From NCBI GenBank assembly GCA_018607135.1, contig JABBCA010000041.1, positions 38,959-82,827 of the forward strand: 43,869 nucleotides of DNA, written 5' to 3'. The notes below the pieces were generated by a model. That model saw only the letters and a program-made list of their open reading frames with translations, searched no databases and was not told where the DNA came from. Origin of the DNA: Opitutales bacterium. Lineage in GTDB: Bacteria; Verrucomicrobiota; Verrucomicrobiia; Opitutales; Coraliomargaritaceae. The position numbers and the translations under genes are program-made. Of this stretch, positions 24,604-34,357 are shown piece by piece; the first letter of the stretch is position 1; each line of letters opens with the position of its first letter.

Positions 24604-25076
24604 TTTTGAAGTATTTCTAAGTCGCGGAGCACCTCTTCAGCGTGCTGGTCTGGTTTAACATTTAAATAAGTTTTAAGTAGTTTACCATCTTTTGATATAA
24701 GAAAAGAAATTCGATGAATACCATCATAGATACGGCCCATGAACTTTTTCTCACCGTATACACCGTAAGACTTAGAAAGTGCTAGCTCTGTGTCTGCAAT
24801 TAGAGGGAAGGGCAGCTTAAATTTCTGCTTAAACTTCTCATGCGAGGTTTCTGGATCTTTACTTACGCCCACGGCTTTAAGTTTGGCGTTTTTAAACTGA
24901 GTACACGCATCCCTGATCCCGCAGGCTTCCTTGGTGCATCCAGGGGTGTCGTCTTTAGGGTAGAAGAAGAGGAGGATGGGACTGTTCACGTCACTGCTGG
25001 AGATTTCATGCCCACCTTCTGAAAAGGTGAACGTAGGTGCAGTTTGTCCTGCTTCAAGTGGCTGTATCTTCGACAT
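24600..25076 (-). CDS. bcp: thioredoxin-dependent peroxiredoxin, Bcp/PrxQ type
   Basis: The 158-residue cytoplasmic peroxidase reduces H2O2 and organic peroxides. FFYPKDDTPGCTKEACGIRD carries the peroxidatic Cys47 and a resolving Cys52 five residues on, the arrangement of the alpha2-type PrxQ subgroup. The conserved Thr44 and the later Arg in HRISFLI complete the site. Length is standard. The downstream OmpR-type regulator overlaps its stop by 4 bp. The 138-bp gap upstream separates it from the divergent hisG. Confidence 0.93.
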   Translation of the reverse strand: MSKIQPLEAGQTAPTFTFSEGGHEISSSDVNSPILLFFYPKDDTPGCTKEACGIRDACTQFKNAKLKAVGVSKDPETSHEKFKQKFKLPFPLIADTELALSKSYGVYGEKKFMGRIYDGIHRISFLISKDGKLLKTYLNVKPDQHAEEVLRDLEILQK

Positions 25077-25214
25077 AATCTAGAGGTGACTTAGATAGTA
25101 GAGATGTCAAATTTACTAATTTGAAGTTTTTTTACAAATACATATTTTAACGCTACGAGCGCTTTCTCAAATATTATACTTGTCGAAAGCCCCTCCTGTC
25201 GCTGGTTTGCGAGG

Positions 25215-26096
25215 ATGGAAAGCACACCATTACTCATGTTAGGCCTGCCCAAAGGTAGTCTCCAGGACTCCACTATTAAGCTTTTTGGCAAGGCTGGCTT
25301 TAATATTTCCGTGAGCTCCCGCTCTTATCGTCCTTCGATTGACGATGCCGAGCTGGATGGCCGCTTCGTGCGCGCTCAAGAAGTGAGTCGCTACGTCGAG
25401 CATGGATACTTCGATTGCGGGCTTACTGGCCAAGATTGGGTTCGTGAAAACAATTCTGACGTGGTCGAAGTCTGTAGCTTGGTTTACAGCCGCGCTTCGA
25501 ATAAGCGTTCGAAGTGGATTATTGCGGTGCCAGAGGCATCTCCAGTGCAAAGCGTGAAAGACCTCGAAGGTAAGCGCATTGCGACTGAGGTGGTGAACAT
25601 CACCAATCAATATTTGAAGGATAATGGCGTAAAAGCGGACGTTGAGTTCTCATGGGGCGCAACTGAAGTGAAGGTGCCCGACCTTGTGGATGCGATCGTC
25701 GATCTTACCGAAACAGGCAATTCGATTCGCGCGAACAAGCTGCGTATTGTTGATACTTTGCTTTACACCAACACTGTTTTAATCGCCAATAAGGAAGCTT
25801 GGGAGAACCCAGAAAAGCGTAAGAAGATCGAAAATATCGCGATGTTGCTTCAAGCTGCATTGGAAGCTAATAGCAAGGTCGGCCTTAAGCTCAATATCGA
25901 GAAGTCGAAGCTCGATGCGATCCTCGCCGATATGCCAGCGCTTCGTAATCCAACAATCAATCGTTTGACCGACGAAAACTGGGTCGCGATCGACACCATT
26001 CTGGACGAGAAAGTGGTCCGCGAAATGATTCCTGAGCTGAAGGCTCGAGGTGCCGAAGGCATTATCGAGTATCCGCTCAATAAAGTTGTTTTTTAA
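25215..26096 (+). CDS. hisG: ATP phosphoribosyltransferase, long form
   Basis: The enzyme catalyses the first step of histidine synthesis, joining ATP and PRPP. The product is 293 residues, the long form with its own C-terminal ACT-like regulatory domain (from about 220) that lets histidine inhibit it, so HisZ is not needed. [12 protein letters not shown] starts the catalytic part. [10 protein letters not shown] and [14 protein letters not shown] (PRPP loop signature) are diagnostic. Start ATG 25215 is assigned; a second ATG at 25236 gives MLGLPKGS and is a fair alternative. TATACT at 25175-25180 is a possible -10 box. A strong terminator follows, so hisG is probably a single-gene unit away from other his genes. 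Confidence 0.95.
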   Translation: MESTPLLMLGLPKGSLQDSTIKLFGKAGFNISVSSRSYRPSIDDAELDGRFVRAQEVSRYVEHGYFDCGLTGQDWVRENNSDVVEVCSLVYSRASNKRSKWIIAVPEASPVQSVKDLEGKRIATEVVNITNQYLKDNGVKADVEFSWGATEVKVPDLVDAIVDLTETGNSIRANKLRIVDTLLYTNTVLIANKEAWENPEKRKKIENIAMLLQAALEANSKVGLKLNIEKSKLDAILADMPALRNPTINRLTDENWVAIDTILDEKVVREMIPELKARGAEGIIEYPLNKVVF

Positions 26097-26106
26097 ACCT
26101 TTTACT

Positions 26107-26138
26107 AACGGCGGCTTCTCTTGGGGCCGCCGTTTTTT
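26107..26138 (+). terminator. intrinsic terminator after hisG
   Basis: A perfect 9-bp stem AACGGCGGC / GCCGCCGTT with an 11-nt loop leads into TTTTTT. It ends 3 bp before the ATG of aguB, so aguB expression must come from readthrough or a promoter overlapping hisG. An in-frame TTG at 26121 inside this hairpin is not the aguB start. Confidence 0.92.
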
Positions 26139-26141
26139 GAA

Positions 26142-27026
<885 letters not shown>

Positions 27027-27048
27027 GGTCTGCCGTCTTCTATCAATT

Positions 27049-28095
27049 ATGACTCAAGTGACTCTCAAAGAACTCGGCTATCGTTTACCTGCAGAATGGG
27101 AACCTCAGGAGGCGGTGTGGTTTGCATGGCCGACTCGCGCGGATCTGTGGGGCGAGCGTAATGCACGGGTGAAGGAACAGCTTGTGCAGCTTTATGTATT
27201 GGCAGCTCGCTTTCAGACCGTGCGCGTGCTCTGTCCGAAATCGGCTCAAGCGGGCTTGGTTGAGAAAATGGAGGCTGCGGGCGACTGTAGCCGGGTAGAG
27301 CTGTTTGATTACGAGACCGACGATGTCTGGTGCCGTGATTACGGCCCCTTGTTTTTGTTGAGTGAAGATGGTTCGGAGGTCTGTATCGCGGATTGGCAAT
27401 ACAATGCTTGGGGCAACAAATTTCCTCTACAATCGAAGGACAATGCTGCTTCAGAGTGGATCGCAGATGCGTTGGATCTACCCAGTGTTGCGTTTGATTG
27501 GGTGCTCGAAGGTGGCGCGATTGAGAGCAATGGAATGGGGCAACTGCTATCGACTGAAGTGGTTTTGCTGAATCCGAATCGCAATGGAAAGGTCACGAAG
27601 CATACCGTCCGCAATGAGCTCGAAGCAGGTCTTGGAATTGATGAGATTCTATGGCTGGAAGACGGCTTAGTGGGAGATGATACAGATGGTCATATCGATA
27701 ATTTAGCCCGTTTTTATAAGCACGACGGGATTCTATACGCGGAAGCATCATGGCCAGAGGATCCAAACTATGAGGCGTTGACTGAAAACACTCAGCGTAT
27801 CCAAAATTTCAGGACTGCAAAGGGGCGCGCCTATAGCTCTGTGCCGATGCCGCTGCCAAAAGCAATCGAGGTCGATGGCGAGCCGCTTGCTGCCAGTTAT
27901 ATGAACTACCTAGTGTTGAATGGCGCGGTGTTGGTGCCTACATACGGCCAACCAGATCGCGATGATGAGGCGCTAGAAATCCTTGCTGGCTGCTTCCCTG
28001 ATCGAGAGATTGTCGGTTTCGATTGCCAAGACATCATCCACGAAGGCGGCGCGATCCATTGTATGAGTCAGCACCAACCCGCGGTGAAAATGTAG
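27049..28095 (+). CDS. aguA: agmatine deiminase
   Basis: The 348-residue guanidine-modifying enzyme converts agmatine to N-carbamoylputrescine, the substrate of the upstream aguB product. WEPQEAVWFAWP opens the protein. Motifs of the family include DDVWCRDYGP, VLEGGAIESNG, GDDTDGHIDNLARF (active-site His and Asp) and the nucleophile Cys338 in IHEGGAIHCMSQHQP. ATG 27049 gives the usual N-terminus; the frame is open 12 codons upstream into aguB. The stop codon TAG is formed by the first bases of a GTAG-type REP pair. No arginine decarboxylase is nearby. Confidence 0.95.
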   Translation: MTQVTLKELGYRLPAEWEPQEAVWFAWPTRADLWGERNARVKEQLVQLYVLAARFQTVRVLCPKSAQAGLVEKMEAAGDCSRVELFDYETDDVWCRDYGPLFLLSEDGSEVCIADWQYNAWGNKFPLQSKDNAASEWIADALDLPSVAFDWVLEGGAIESNGMGQLLSTEVVLLNPNRNGKVTKHTVRNELEAGLGIDEILWLEDGLVGDDTDGHIDNLARFYKHDGILYAEASWPEDPNYEALTENTQRIQNFRTAKGRAYSSVPMPLPKAIEVDGEPLAASYMNYLVLNGAVLVPTYGQPDRDDEALEILAGCFPDREIVGFDCQDIIHEGGAIHCMSQHQPAVKM

Positions 28096-28170
28096 GGGCG
28101 CAACTTGATGCGCCCGCCATCGTAATAGACCACGAACATGCTGAATTGGGCGCATCAAGTTGCGTCCCTA
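28092..28170. repeat. GTAG-type REP pair (BIME)
   Basis: Two inverted hairpins of the same family as those at the window start: GTAGGGGCGCAACTTGATGC... at 28092-28117 and its inverted partner at 28145-28170, with GTAG/CTA feet outward. It begins within the aguA stop codon and ends 14 bp before the dapF-like stop, filling the gap between these converging genes. Confidence 0.85.
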
Positions 28171-28183
28171 AAACGAGTTGCGC

Positions 28184-29044
28184 TTAAGCGTTATCGACGA
28201 CAAAGCCTAGAGCTTCGGCGTCAAACTCCATTGTCGCGACGCGTGTCGCTGGGCCGGCCATACGGATTTGGTAGTCGTCGCCTATGGTGATGGCAATTTT
28301 ACCCCCTGGCATGTGCACGGTGATATCGCTATCGCAGAGTCCGATACGGTGTGCGACCGCAGCGGCAGCACTGCTACTGGAGCCTGAGGCGAGTGTATAC
28401 CCAGCGCCGCGTTCCCAGATTTCGATTTGAATGTTATTTCTATCGAGCACTTTTAGGAATTGCACGTTGGTGCGATTTGGAAACTGCTCATGGACTTCGA
28501 GGGCAGCACCATCTTTGCAGGCCAACTCTTCGGAAATTTCAGGGAGCGGCACCACGCAGTGTGGATTGCCGATGTCGGCGATGTAGCTGGTATAGGTCGT
28601 TCCGTTGACAGAGATATCTTGGCCGATGTTGTGATCGGCTTGTTCGGGGCCATCGACTGGAATGTGATTCATTGCAAAACGAACTTTTCCCATATCGACA
28701 GTGATCAGCTCTGCGTTCTCGCTGATTTCGCAGGTCACGATGCCGCCGAGTGTATCGACTGTGAATGCTTCGTTTTGAACTTTGCCGATATCGTAGAGGT
28801 AACGGGCGAAGATGCGAAGGCCATTACCGCTCTTCTCAGCTTCGGAGCCGTCTGGGTTGATGATTCTAAGACCAAAATCTGCTTTTTCTGTTGGTAGTGG
28901 TCCGTAAAGAATGCCGTCGGAACCGAGGCCAAAATTGCGATGGCAAATACGGATCGTGTCATCAGTCGCAGGGAGTGCGGGAGCTTCTTCAGGGTCGAGA
29001 ACGAGATAATCGTTCCCAAGTGCGTGGTATTTGTGAAATTTCAT
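28184..29044 (-). CDS. DapF-fold epimerase homologue with both catalytic Cys replaced by Ser
   Basis: The 286-residue protein aligns throughout with diaminopimelate epimerase: KYHALGNDYLVLD, NPDGSEAEKSGNG, IGNPHCVV, FPNRTNVQF and ERGAGYTLASGSSSSAAA. True DapF uses two cysteines, in the CGNG and ACGTG motifs, as the acid/base pair that swaps the alpha proton. Here these are Ser72 (KSGNG) and Ser220 (LASGSS), both clear in the DNA. Substrate-binding residues around them (Asn11, Asn74, Glu211-Arg212) remain. It may be a weak or altered epimerase/isomerase, or a paralogue with a different role; the fold is shared with racemases and with PhzF-type isomerases that do not use cysteines. It reads alone toward a REP pair. 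Confidence 0.82.
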   Translation of the reverse strand: MKFHKYHALGNDYLVLDPEEAPALPATDDTIRICHRNFGLGSDGILYGPLPTEKADFGLRIINPDGSEAEKSGNGLRIFARYLYDIGKVQNEAFTVDTLGGIVTCEISENAELITVDMGKVRFAMNHIPVDGPEQADHNIGQDISVNGTTYTSYIADIGNPHCVVPLPEISEELACKDGAALEVHEQFPNRTNVQFLKVLDRNNIQIEIWERGAGYTLASGSSSSAAAAVAHRIGLCDSDITVHMPGGKIAITIGDDYQIRMAGPATRVATMEFDAEALGFVVDNA

Positions 29045-29122
29045 GATGGTTAGTTAATCGTGTGCTTTATTTATGCCGCAAATATATTTTGCACAGAATG
29101 AACGCTCGGGCAAGTGGTCGCT

Positions 29123-30094
29123 CTATTTAAGCCATTCTTTCCAGCTTTCGCGGTAGCTGTCGATGTTTCGCCAATCCACTATTCTAGGTTCTGTTAGAAT
29201 GACCGAATTCTCTGGCTGTATTTGCATATGCAGATCGTTGATGAGTGTATCTACGCTTATATAGCCCCAGTCGTAGTATGGGTGGACGATCAATGCATCG
29301 ACATACTTTTGATCAATATAGATGAAGGCGGATGGCGACGATTGAATTGCGACGGTTGGCAGTTCATTGGGCTTCCATGGGAGTGCGGGGAGCCCTAGGA
29401 GTGGCCAGTCATCCAAGAATACCCAGCCCTTGATTAGGTCGTTGCGGTCGGCTTCTTCGGCAGCGCGTATTGCTTGAATTGCCGATAGATAATCAGGTTC
29501 GCAAGTGACGATTGTCTCAATCCTACGATAGCCGAGGGTGCTGCGCAAGGCGTCGAGTCGCTGGTCGAGTGCGCTATCAGGATCATTGCTGGTTAAAATC
29601 GCAACACGTCCTTTAGTAGGTAGCTCGCGTAAGATGGCTTCGCCTGCGAGTTGGCCAGCTTTGGCTTCGTCGGCTAGGATAGACGCAAGCGGCGTTGCGC
29701 CGTCGAGCTCACGCTCAAAAAAAATGATCTTCTGCCCTTGCTCAATTGCAAATTCCAATGAGGAGCGGATCACATCAGGGTTTGCTGGGCTTATGATAAA
29801 TCCGTCTGCATCTTCAATGAAGAGCTCTGCCATCGAAGTTTGCTGGTTGCCTCCTTGTAGCTTGTTGGGAGTCAACACTAGGAGTTCAACGTCGATCGAA
29901 TATTTCTCACTGAGTTCACGTGCTGCAGTTTGTGCGCCCAAGTGGGTGGCCTGATAAATTGCGTCTTCTTGGTCGCGGCCAATGATACCAATTTTATATT
30001 CTGCAAGCACTTCACGGTTTTGAGCATGAACTAAACTAGCCGATGTGATGGCTAGTAGGCTGAGCAATTGTAGGCGTAAGTAGTTTCGGAGCAT
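29123..30094 (-). CDS. periplasmic sugar-binding-type protein (LacI/RbsB fold)
   Basis: The 323-residue exported protein has signal peptide MLRNYLRLQLLSLLAITSASLVHA. It is followed by a type I periplasmic-binding fold: YKIGIIGRDQEDAIYQATHLGAQTAA, IEDADGFIISPANPDVI, IIFFEREL, ADEAKAGQLAGEAIL and GRVAILTSNDPDSALDQRLDALRSTL are the characteristic blocks. No permease or ATPase follows, so it may feed a distant transporter or act as a ligand sensor. ATG 30094 is chosen over an upstream in-frame start because it opens directly with the signal peptide. It lies 68 bp downstream of a GH20 hexosaminidase, suggesting an amino-sugar or related ligand; inference. Confidence 0.8.
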   Translation of the reverse strand: MLRNYLRLQLLSLLAITSASLVHAQNREVLAEYKIGIIGRDQEDAIYQATHLGAQTAARELSEKYSIDVELLVLTPNKLQGGNQQTSMAELFIEDADGFIISPANPDVIRSSLEFAIEQGQKIIFFERELDGATPLASILADEAKAGQLAGEAILRELPTKGRVAILTSNDPDSALDQRLDALRSTLGYRRIETIVTCEPDYLSAIQAIRAAEEADRNDLIKGWVFLDDWPLLGLPALPWKPNELPTVAIQSSPSAFIYIDQKYVDALIVHPYYDWGYISVDTLINDLHMQIQPENSVILTEPRIVDWRNIDSYRESWKEWLK

Positions 30095-30162
30095 CTGAAT
30101 GAAACAGGATTTATTGACGAATAATCTGACAGGAAGCAACAGGGTTTGTTGCTTCTATATGT

Positions 30163-31560
30163 TTAGGTCTCGATGCAGAAAGCCTGTAAACTCTCGTCTA
30201 GACCTCCGACGCGGCTCCTTCGTGTCCATTGCTCTGCAAAGCGTTCCTTCAGGGAATCTAGACCATGCGTGGGCTGAAGCTTGAGGCAGCGCTCCAAGGC
30301 ATGACGGTTTAAATCGATGCCGAGTTGCGTTTCCGGGTCGATGTTTTCGGGCGGTAGCACGTGGATTGCTGTCAGGGTTTTTTCGAGTGCCTGGGGGGTG
30401 GTCAATTCCATGAGCGCTTCGAGTTTTGCATCAGTCGCAAAAAAAGCAGAGTGAAGAAAACTATTGGGAGGCCCGGGTTGTGGGAGCATCGCGTCAATTT
30501 TACCCAGCTGGCAGAGGGCCGTGCCATTGCCATACGGTTGACCTGCATAGAACAGTGAGTCGATATGCTCAGCGAGCCGTATATCATCGAGCGGCTCATC
30601 GTGGATGGCATAGGCCGCGCAAATGATTGCTGGCAAAAGGGTGGGGCACGGTTGATGGTGCCCGTTGTCACCCCAAGCGGTGAGCAGAAAGCCGTTCGCA
30701 CGATGCTTGTGTCCCTCACGTGCGGCGAGTTGAATATTTGCCTTGGCGACGTCGAGGCGCCCTCCAAACGAGTTCCAATTTCCTGCGCCGGGGGCGACAT
30801 AATAGTTGCCTTTAAATCCGGCGGTGGCGACCGTTTGGCATTGTTCAGCGAATGGGGAGTCCGCTTCATAACCCCAGATGACCGGGGTCACCGACTTGGG
30901 CAATTCTGGCACGAGGTCGGGGCGCTCTAAAATGATGTCAGCCCAAAACTGTGCCCTGCGTCCATGCTTCTCGGCCAACTCGAAGACGGCTTTCATATGC
31001 TCCAGATAGACGTGGTGTTTTCCGATCGCCTCGACTCGTTCAGCGCTGCGGCCCTTGCCCAATTCCCAGGGCTCGTCGCCGCCGACGTGCAACTGTTTGG
31101 ATGCGAAATTAGGGAGCAGTTCTGTGTAAAGCTCATCGATGAATTTCAAGCTCTCCTCGGATGGATACAGTGTGCTTGGAAATTTATGTTCTCCAGAGAT
31201 TGGATGGATGAACCCATCAAGACATTCAGCCATTGGGCGATAACGATCATGCCGCAGCCAACGCTCCATATGGCCAAACGAATTTTGATTCGCTACGAGT
31301 TCGATGCCCCGTGCAGAGCAATAATGGTCAATCTCGCGAATTTCCTCAGCAGTCATTGGAGCGCGATCTTTCCAAGCCGTCTCGTGTTTTGAATACGCAA
31401 AGGTATGCTCCGTGTAGAGCTGAAATTCATTATAATGAAGCATACTGAGTGCATCAATGAGTTGCTTAAGCCAGCTCATCCTTGGAACGCGATTACGGCT
31501 GATGTCCAACATGAGCCCACGTTTTTCAAATTGTGGTGGGAGCTTGAAATCGATATTCAT
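30163..31560 (-). CDS. glycoside hydrolase family 20, beta-N-acetylhexosaminidase-like
   Basis: The 465-residue protein has no signal peptide and therefore probably acts in the cytoplasm. The TIM barrel begins RGLMLDISRNRVPRMSWLKQLIDAL, as in GH20. The catalytic pair is Asp162-Glu163 in LHVGGDEPWELGKG; in this family the Glu is the general acid and the Asp positions the substrate N-acetyl group. Later landmarks are RAQFWADIIL, VIWGYEADSPF and LLTAWGDNGHH. It would release GlcNAc or GalNAc from imported oligosaccharides. The usual N-terminal GH20b domain is missing, as in the shorter clade. First gene of a pair with the downstream sugar-binding-type protein. Confidence 0.88.
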   Translation of the reverse strand: MNIDFKLPPQFEKRGLMLDISRNRVPRMSWLKQLIDALSMLHYNEFQLYTEHTFAYSKHETAWKDRAPMTAEEIREIDHYCSARGIELVANQNSFGHMERWLRHDRYRPMAECLDGFIHPISGEHKFPSTLYPSEESLKFIDELYTELLPNFASKQLHVGGDEPWELGKGRSAERVEAIGKHHVYLEHMKAVFELAEKHGRRAQFWADIILERPDLVPELPKSVTPVIWGYEADSPFAEQCQTVATAGFKGNYYVAPGAGNWNSFGGRLDVAKANIQLAAREGHKHRANGFLLTAWGDNGHHQPCPTLLPAIICAAYAIHDEPLDDIRLAEHIDSLFYAGQPYGNGTALCQLGKIDAMLPQPGPPNSFLHSAFFATDAKLEALMELTTPQALEKTLTAIHVLPPENIDPETQLGIDLNRHALERCLKLQPTHGLDSLKERFAEQWTRRSRVGGLDESLQAFCIET

Positions 31561-31629
31561 GGATTGAGTATTCTGGGATCAAACTGATTCTTTGCATGTT
31601 AACTCCAAGCCTGAAAAGTGCATCTTTTG

Positions 31630-31648
31630 CTAGACATCTAGGAGATGT
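31630..31648. promoter_or_regulatory. overlapping palindromes before exported-protein operon
   Basis: CTAGA-CA-TCTAG (31630-31641) and ACATCT-AGG-AGATGT (31634-31648) overlap in the 106-bp gap between the divergent GH20 gene and the operon starting at 31667. They could be an operator or a small 5'-leader hairpin. No clear -35/-10 pair is seen. Confidence 0.35.
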
Positions 31649-31666
31649 TTTGCAGTTTACCCACTA

Positions 31667-32533
31667 ATGTTGGGTCGCAGGTTGTTCGGGTATTGGTCGC
31701 TTATGTCGATCTTAGTGTTACTTAACACTATTGCTAATGCGTTTCCACCTGCGCCGTCTATCACCTATTTCGGGACTGCTCGTGACAGTTTTGGCAACGC
31801 GATCGACTCTAGTGCCAAAGCATTTGTAGTGATCAAGGAGGGGGCCACCGTGGTCGCGGAAGCTCCCATAGATGAGCGCTTGAGGCCTGGTGAAAATTTC
31901 CGAGTGCAAATCCCAGTCGATTTAGATGGAGTCGACCCTTACAGCCCATCCGCGCTGACGAGCGGTGACTTCGTCACCATCTCTGTGCGTTTGCCGTCAG
32001 GCTTACTTCCTGTTGCTGGCTTGAGTGTCGGCGCGATCGAGGTGAGTGAGCCCTCGGATCGAGTGCGAATCGACTTCTTTTTGGGTGTCGACGCGGATGG
32101 TGACGGCTTACCTGATGATTGGGAACTCTCGCAACTTGAGTTCGCAGGTATCTTTCCTCCGGATTCCCAGTATAGCTTAGATTCGCTCGATGCGGCGGGT
32201 GATTTTGATAAGGATGGGTTGACCAACCTTGAAGAATACATTGCAGGGACCTTTGCACTCTTACAATCGGATGCGTTTTCCCTTCGGTTTGTTTCTCAAG
32301 GCATAACGGTCGATAGCTTGCAGACTTCTTTTGTTTTCGGGAAATTTTACCGCTTGGAAGCTTCGGTTGACTTGGCTAAGTGGCGCCCTGTTCGAATACG
32401 AAAACAAGGTGCGAGTGGCGATGGCGCGCTTGAGCTAAAATCCACTCAAGATGGCCTAGTGAATCTCGAAGCCATACGCTCAGACCTCTTCAGCTCTGAG
32501 CAAAAAGTATTTTACCGTATGATTGTCCGATAA
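31667..32533 (+). CDS. exported protein with thrombospondin-type-3/EF-like calcium loops
   Basis: The 288-residue protein has a signal peptide (hydrophobic WSLMSILVLLNTIANA), then a beta-rich N-terminal domain (about 27-140; ITYFGTARDSFGNAI). Two Asp-rich calcium loops follow: DADGDGLPDDWE (about 143) and DFDKDGLTNLEEYIAGT (about 180). The LTNLEEYIAGTNP-like pattern is a widespread calcium-binding spacer in exported proteins of Verrucomicrobiota and Planctomycetota. A C-terminal beta domain (about 205-288; FYRLEASVDLAKWRPV) resembles the strand pattern after such loops in those proteins. First gene of five; the next begins 3 bp after its stop. Function unknown. Confidence 0.75.
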   Translation: MLGRRLFGYWSLMSILVLLNTIANAFPPAPSITYFGTARDSFGNAIDSSAKAFVVIKEGATVVAEAPIDERLRPGENFRVQIPVDLDGVDPYSPSALTSGDFVTISVRLPSGLLPVAGLSVGAIEVSEPSDRVRIDFFLGVDADGDGLPDDWELSQLEFAGIFPPDSQYSLDSLDAAGDFDKDGLTNLEEYIAGTFALLQSDAFSLRFVSQGITVDSLQTSFVFGKFYRLEASVDLAKWRPVRIRKQGASGDGALELKSTQDGLVNLEAIRSDLFSSEQKVFYRMIVR

Positions 32534-32536
32534 CAC

Positions 32537-34309
32537 GTGAGCTATTTATTACAGAAATCAGCATTGAGGATCGGTTTATTATTGATCTGCTCCATAACTA
32601 CGCTGAAGGCGCAGTGGAAGAGTGAAACTTATGAACTGAGGGCAGGCTGGAATGCAATCCACCCATTTGTGGACAGTTCACATGCAACTTTGGATGAGCT
32701 GACGGAATCCTATCCCGATATTTTAGAAGTCTGGCGTTGGCAGCCAGAGCGTTTCGATGCGCGTATTTTAGATCCCTCCCTGCCACCGGTGACGGGTGTC
32801 GAGTGGGGAATCTGGCGTCGCGATCTACCCACGGAGTCGTCTTTCATGCGCCTAGAAGCCAACACTGGCTATCTTGTGCGAGTGCGCGAAGGTGTGGCGC
32901 CGTTTTCTTTTACTGTCACAGGTCTGGCGGTTGAAGCAGACGTGCGCTTTAGGACGGATGGTCTGAATCTAGTTGGCTTCCCGGTCGGAAGCGAGAATCC
33001 CCCGCGCTTTGCTCAATACTTGGCAGCCAGCGGCATTTCACTTTTTACTGCTGAGTTCTTGCAATATATTGGTGGTGAATTGGCTGAAGGCCTAAATCCA
33101 CGACCGCTAAGCCCCAACGTGACGCGTATCAATCGAGCGCAAGGCTACTGGATACGAGCAGAGGATTTTTCACGTTTCTATGGACCACTGCGTGTCGAGG
33201 TCGATCGCGGCGACTTTCTTGATTTTGGGGATGAGTCGCAGTCGGAGCGACTTGTGTTGACCAATTTAGAAGATCGTGAGCTCGAATTGACCTTTAGTCT
33301 GGAGGCTTCCGATCTGGCTCCAGCAGGGCAAACCCCAATCGATGCGCCACTGCCCTTGCAAGTCAGGCCGAGCTTTGAAGACGCGGCTACGTCACTGGTC
33401 TCTCCTTATTCGGTAACCATGAGTGCGGGGCAAGTGCTTGTCGTCGAGTTAGTTCTAGATCGGCAAAGTCTCGGTGGTTCAGTGGGCGACCTGTTTGCCT
33501 CTCTGTTAGTAATCGAATCTGAGGGCGAGCGCGTCAACCTAGGTGCTGCAGCTGTTAAAGCTTCGCCTGCGGGACTATGGCTGGGCGATGTTCAGATCAC
33601 TCAAGTCGGGAGCGTGCGTAAGGCCTTTGCGCGGGATTCGAGTGGCAACACGCTTTTTGATGAAGATACTGGAGCGCCGACTTTGGTCGAAGACTTTACG
33701 ACAGGCGCTTCTGGCGAGTTGCCACAAGTGTCGCGCCCGTATCCACTCCGAATGATTGTGCATGTGGATGAGGACACAGACGCGACGATGCTTTCACATA
33801 TCTATTTAGGTCTACTCTCAGATGGCGAAGGTGCTACTTTCGCGGGCTTGACGCTGGATGAGTCGCTTCTCGATCAGGCAGAGCTTGACTCCGCTACGCG
33901 CCTGTCCGTCGCGCATCTGCCGCTAGATACAGCGGTCTCATTGGGAATGAATTTCGCGGCGGGGAGCACGCTCCTAGCATCCGTTGAGGTCGCGCATGAT
34001 TCTCTGGATAATCCATTCGTGCACACCTATCACCCAGATCACGACAACTTCGATGCACGCTACGCAGAGGAACTCGACGCTGGGCAGGAATCTTTCAAGG
34101 TCACTCGAGAAATCACCCTAATATTTGACGCAACCGCACCCGAATCAGCTGGCCCGAACTGGGGGAGCACCTTCCTCACCGGCACTTATCGAGAAGATGT
34201 CAGCGGGCTCTTTAGAGTCGGCGCGGCTACGAATAACTTTATCCGCACGCAGGGGCGTTTCGCTCTGCGTCGTGTTTCCTCCATCCCAGAAATTACGGAA
34301 GCACCGTAA
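32537..34309 (+). CDS. exported protein with duplicated N-terminal module and YHPDHDN motif
   Basis: The 590-residue protein starts at GTG, 3 bp after the previous stop. The signal peptide (IGLLLICSITTLKA) is followed by two related modules: GWNAIHPFV...LEVWRW...NTGYLVRV (about 37-125) and GLNLVGFPV...FLQYIGG...AQGYWIRA (about 142-200). A beta-sandwich-like region (about 210-330) comes next. The last 230 residues (from LWLGDVQITQV, about 352) contain PYPLRMIVHVDED and, at about 493-504, NPFVHTYHPDHDN, whose two His and two Asp could bind a metal. I associate this last region with large exported proteins of the same phylum, but no function is known to me. Cotranscribed with its neighbours. Confidence 0.7.
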   Translation: MSYLLQKSALRIGLLLICSITTLKAQWKSETYELRAGWNAIHPFVDSSHATLDELTESYPDILEVWRWQPERFDARILDPSLPPVTGVEWGIWRRDLPTESSFMRLEANTGYLVRVREGVAPFSFTVTGLAVEADVRFRTDGLNLVGFPVGSENPPRFAQYLAASGISLFTAEFLQYIGGELAEGLNPRPLSPNVTRINRAQGYWIRAEDFSRFYGPLRVEVDRGDFLDFGDESQSERLVLTNLEDRELELTFSLEASDLAPAGQTPIDAPLPLQVRPSFEDAATSLVSPYSVTMSAGQVLVVELVLDRQSLGGSVGDLFASLLVIESEGERVNLGAAAVKASPAGLWLGDVQITQVGSVRKAFARDSSGNTLFDEDTGAPTLVEDFTTGASGELPQVSRPYPLRMIVHVDEDTDATMLSHIYLGLLSDGEGATFAGLTLDESLLDQAELDSATRLSVAHLPLDTAVSLGMNFAAGSTLLASVEVAHDSLDNPFVHTYHPDHDNFDARYAEELDAGQESFKVTREITLIFDATAPESAGPNWGSTFLTGTYREDVSGLFRVGAATNNFIRTQGRFALRRVSSIPEITEAP

Positions 34310-34357
34310 CATTCCTTTACACATTCAATTTAAAATAACGACCCAACCCTCTCGACT

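Noticed and set aside
25091-25291. 66-codon minus-strand frame between the peroxiredoxin gene and hisG
   Set aside because: It overlaps the hisG start, has no recognisable features, and occupies the divergent promoter region.
26121-26141. TTG at 26121 as the aguB start
   Set aside because: It lies inside the hisG terminator hairpin; ATG 26142 gives a normal nitrilase-family N-terminus.
30565-31392. Plus-strand frames inside the GH20 gene
   Set aside because: They are antisense shadows of a full-length, motif-complete hydrolase.
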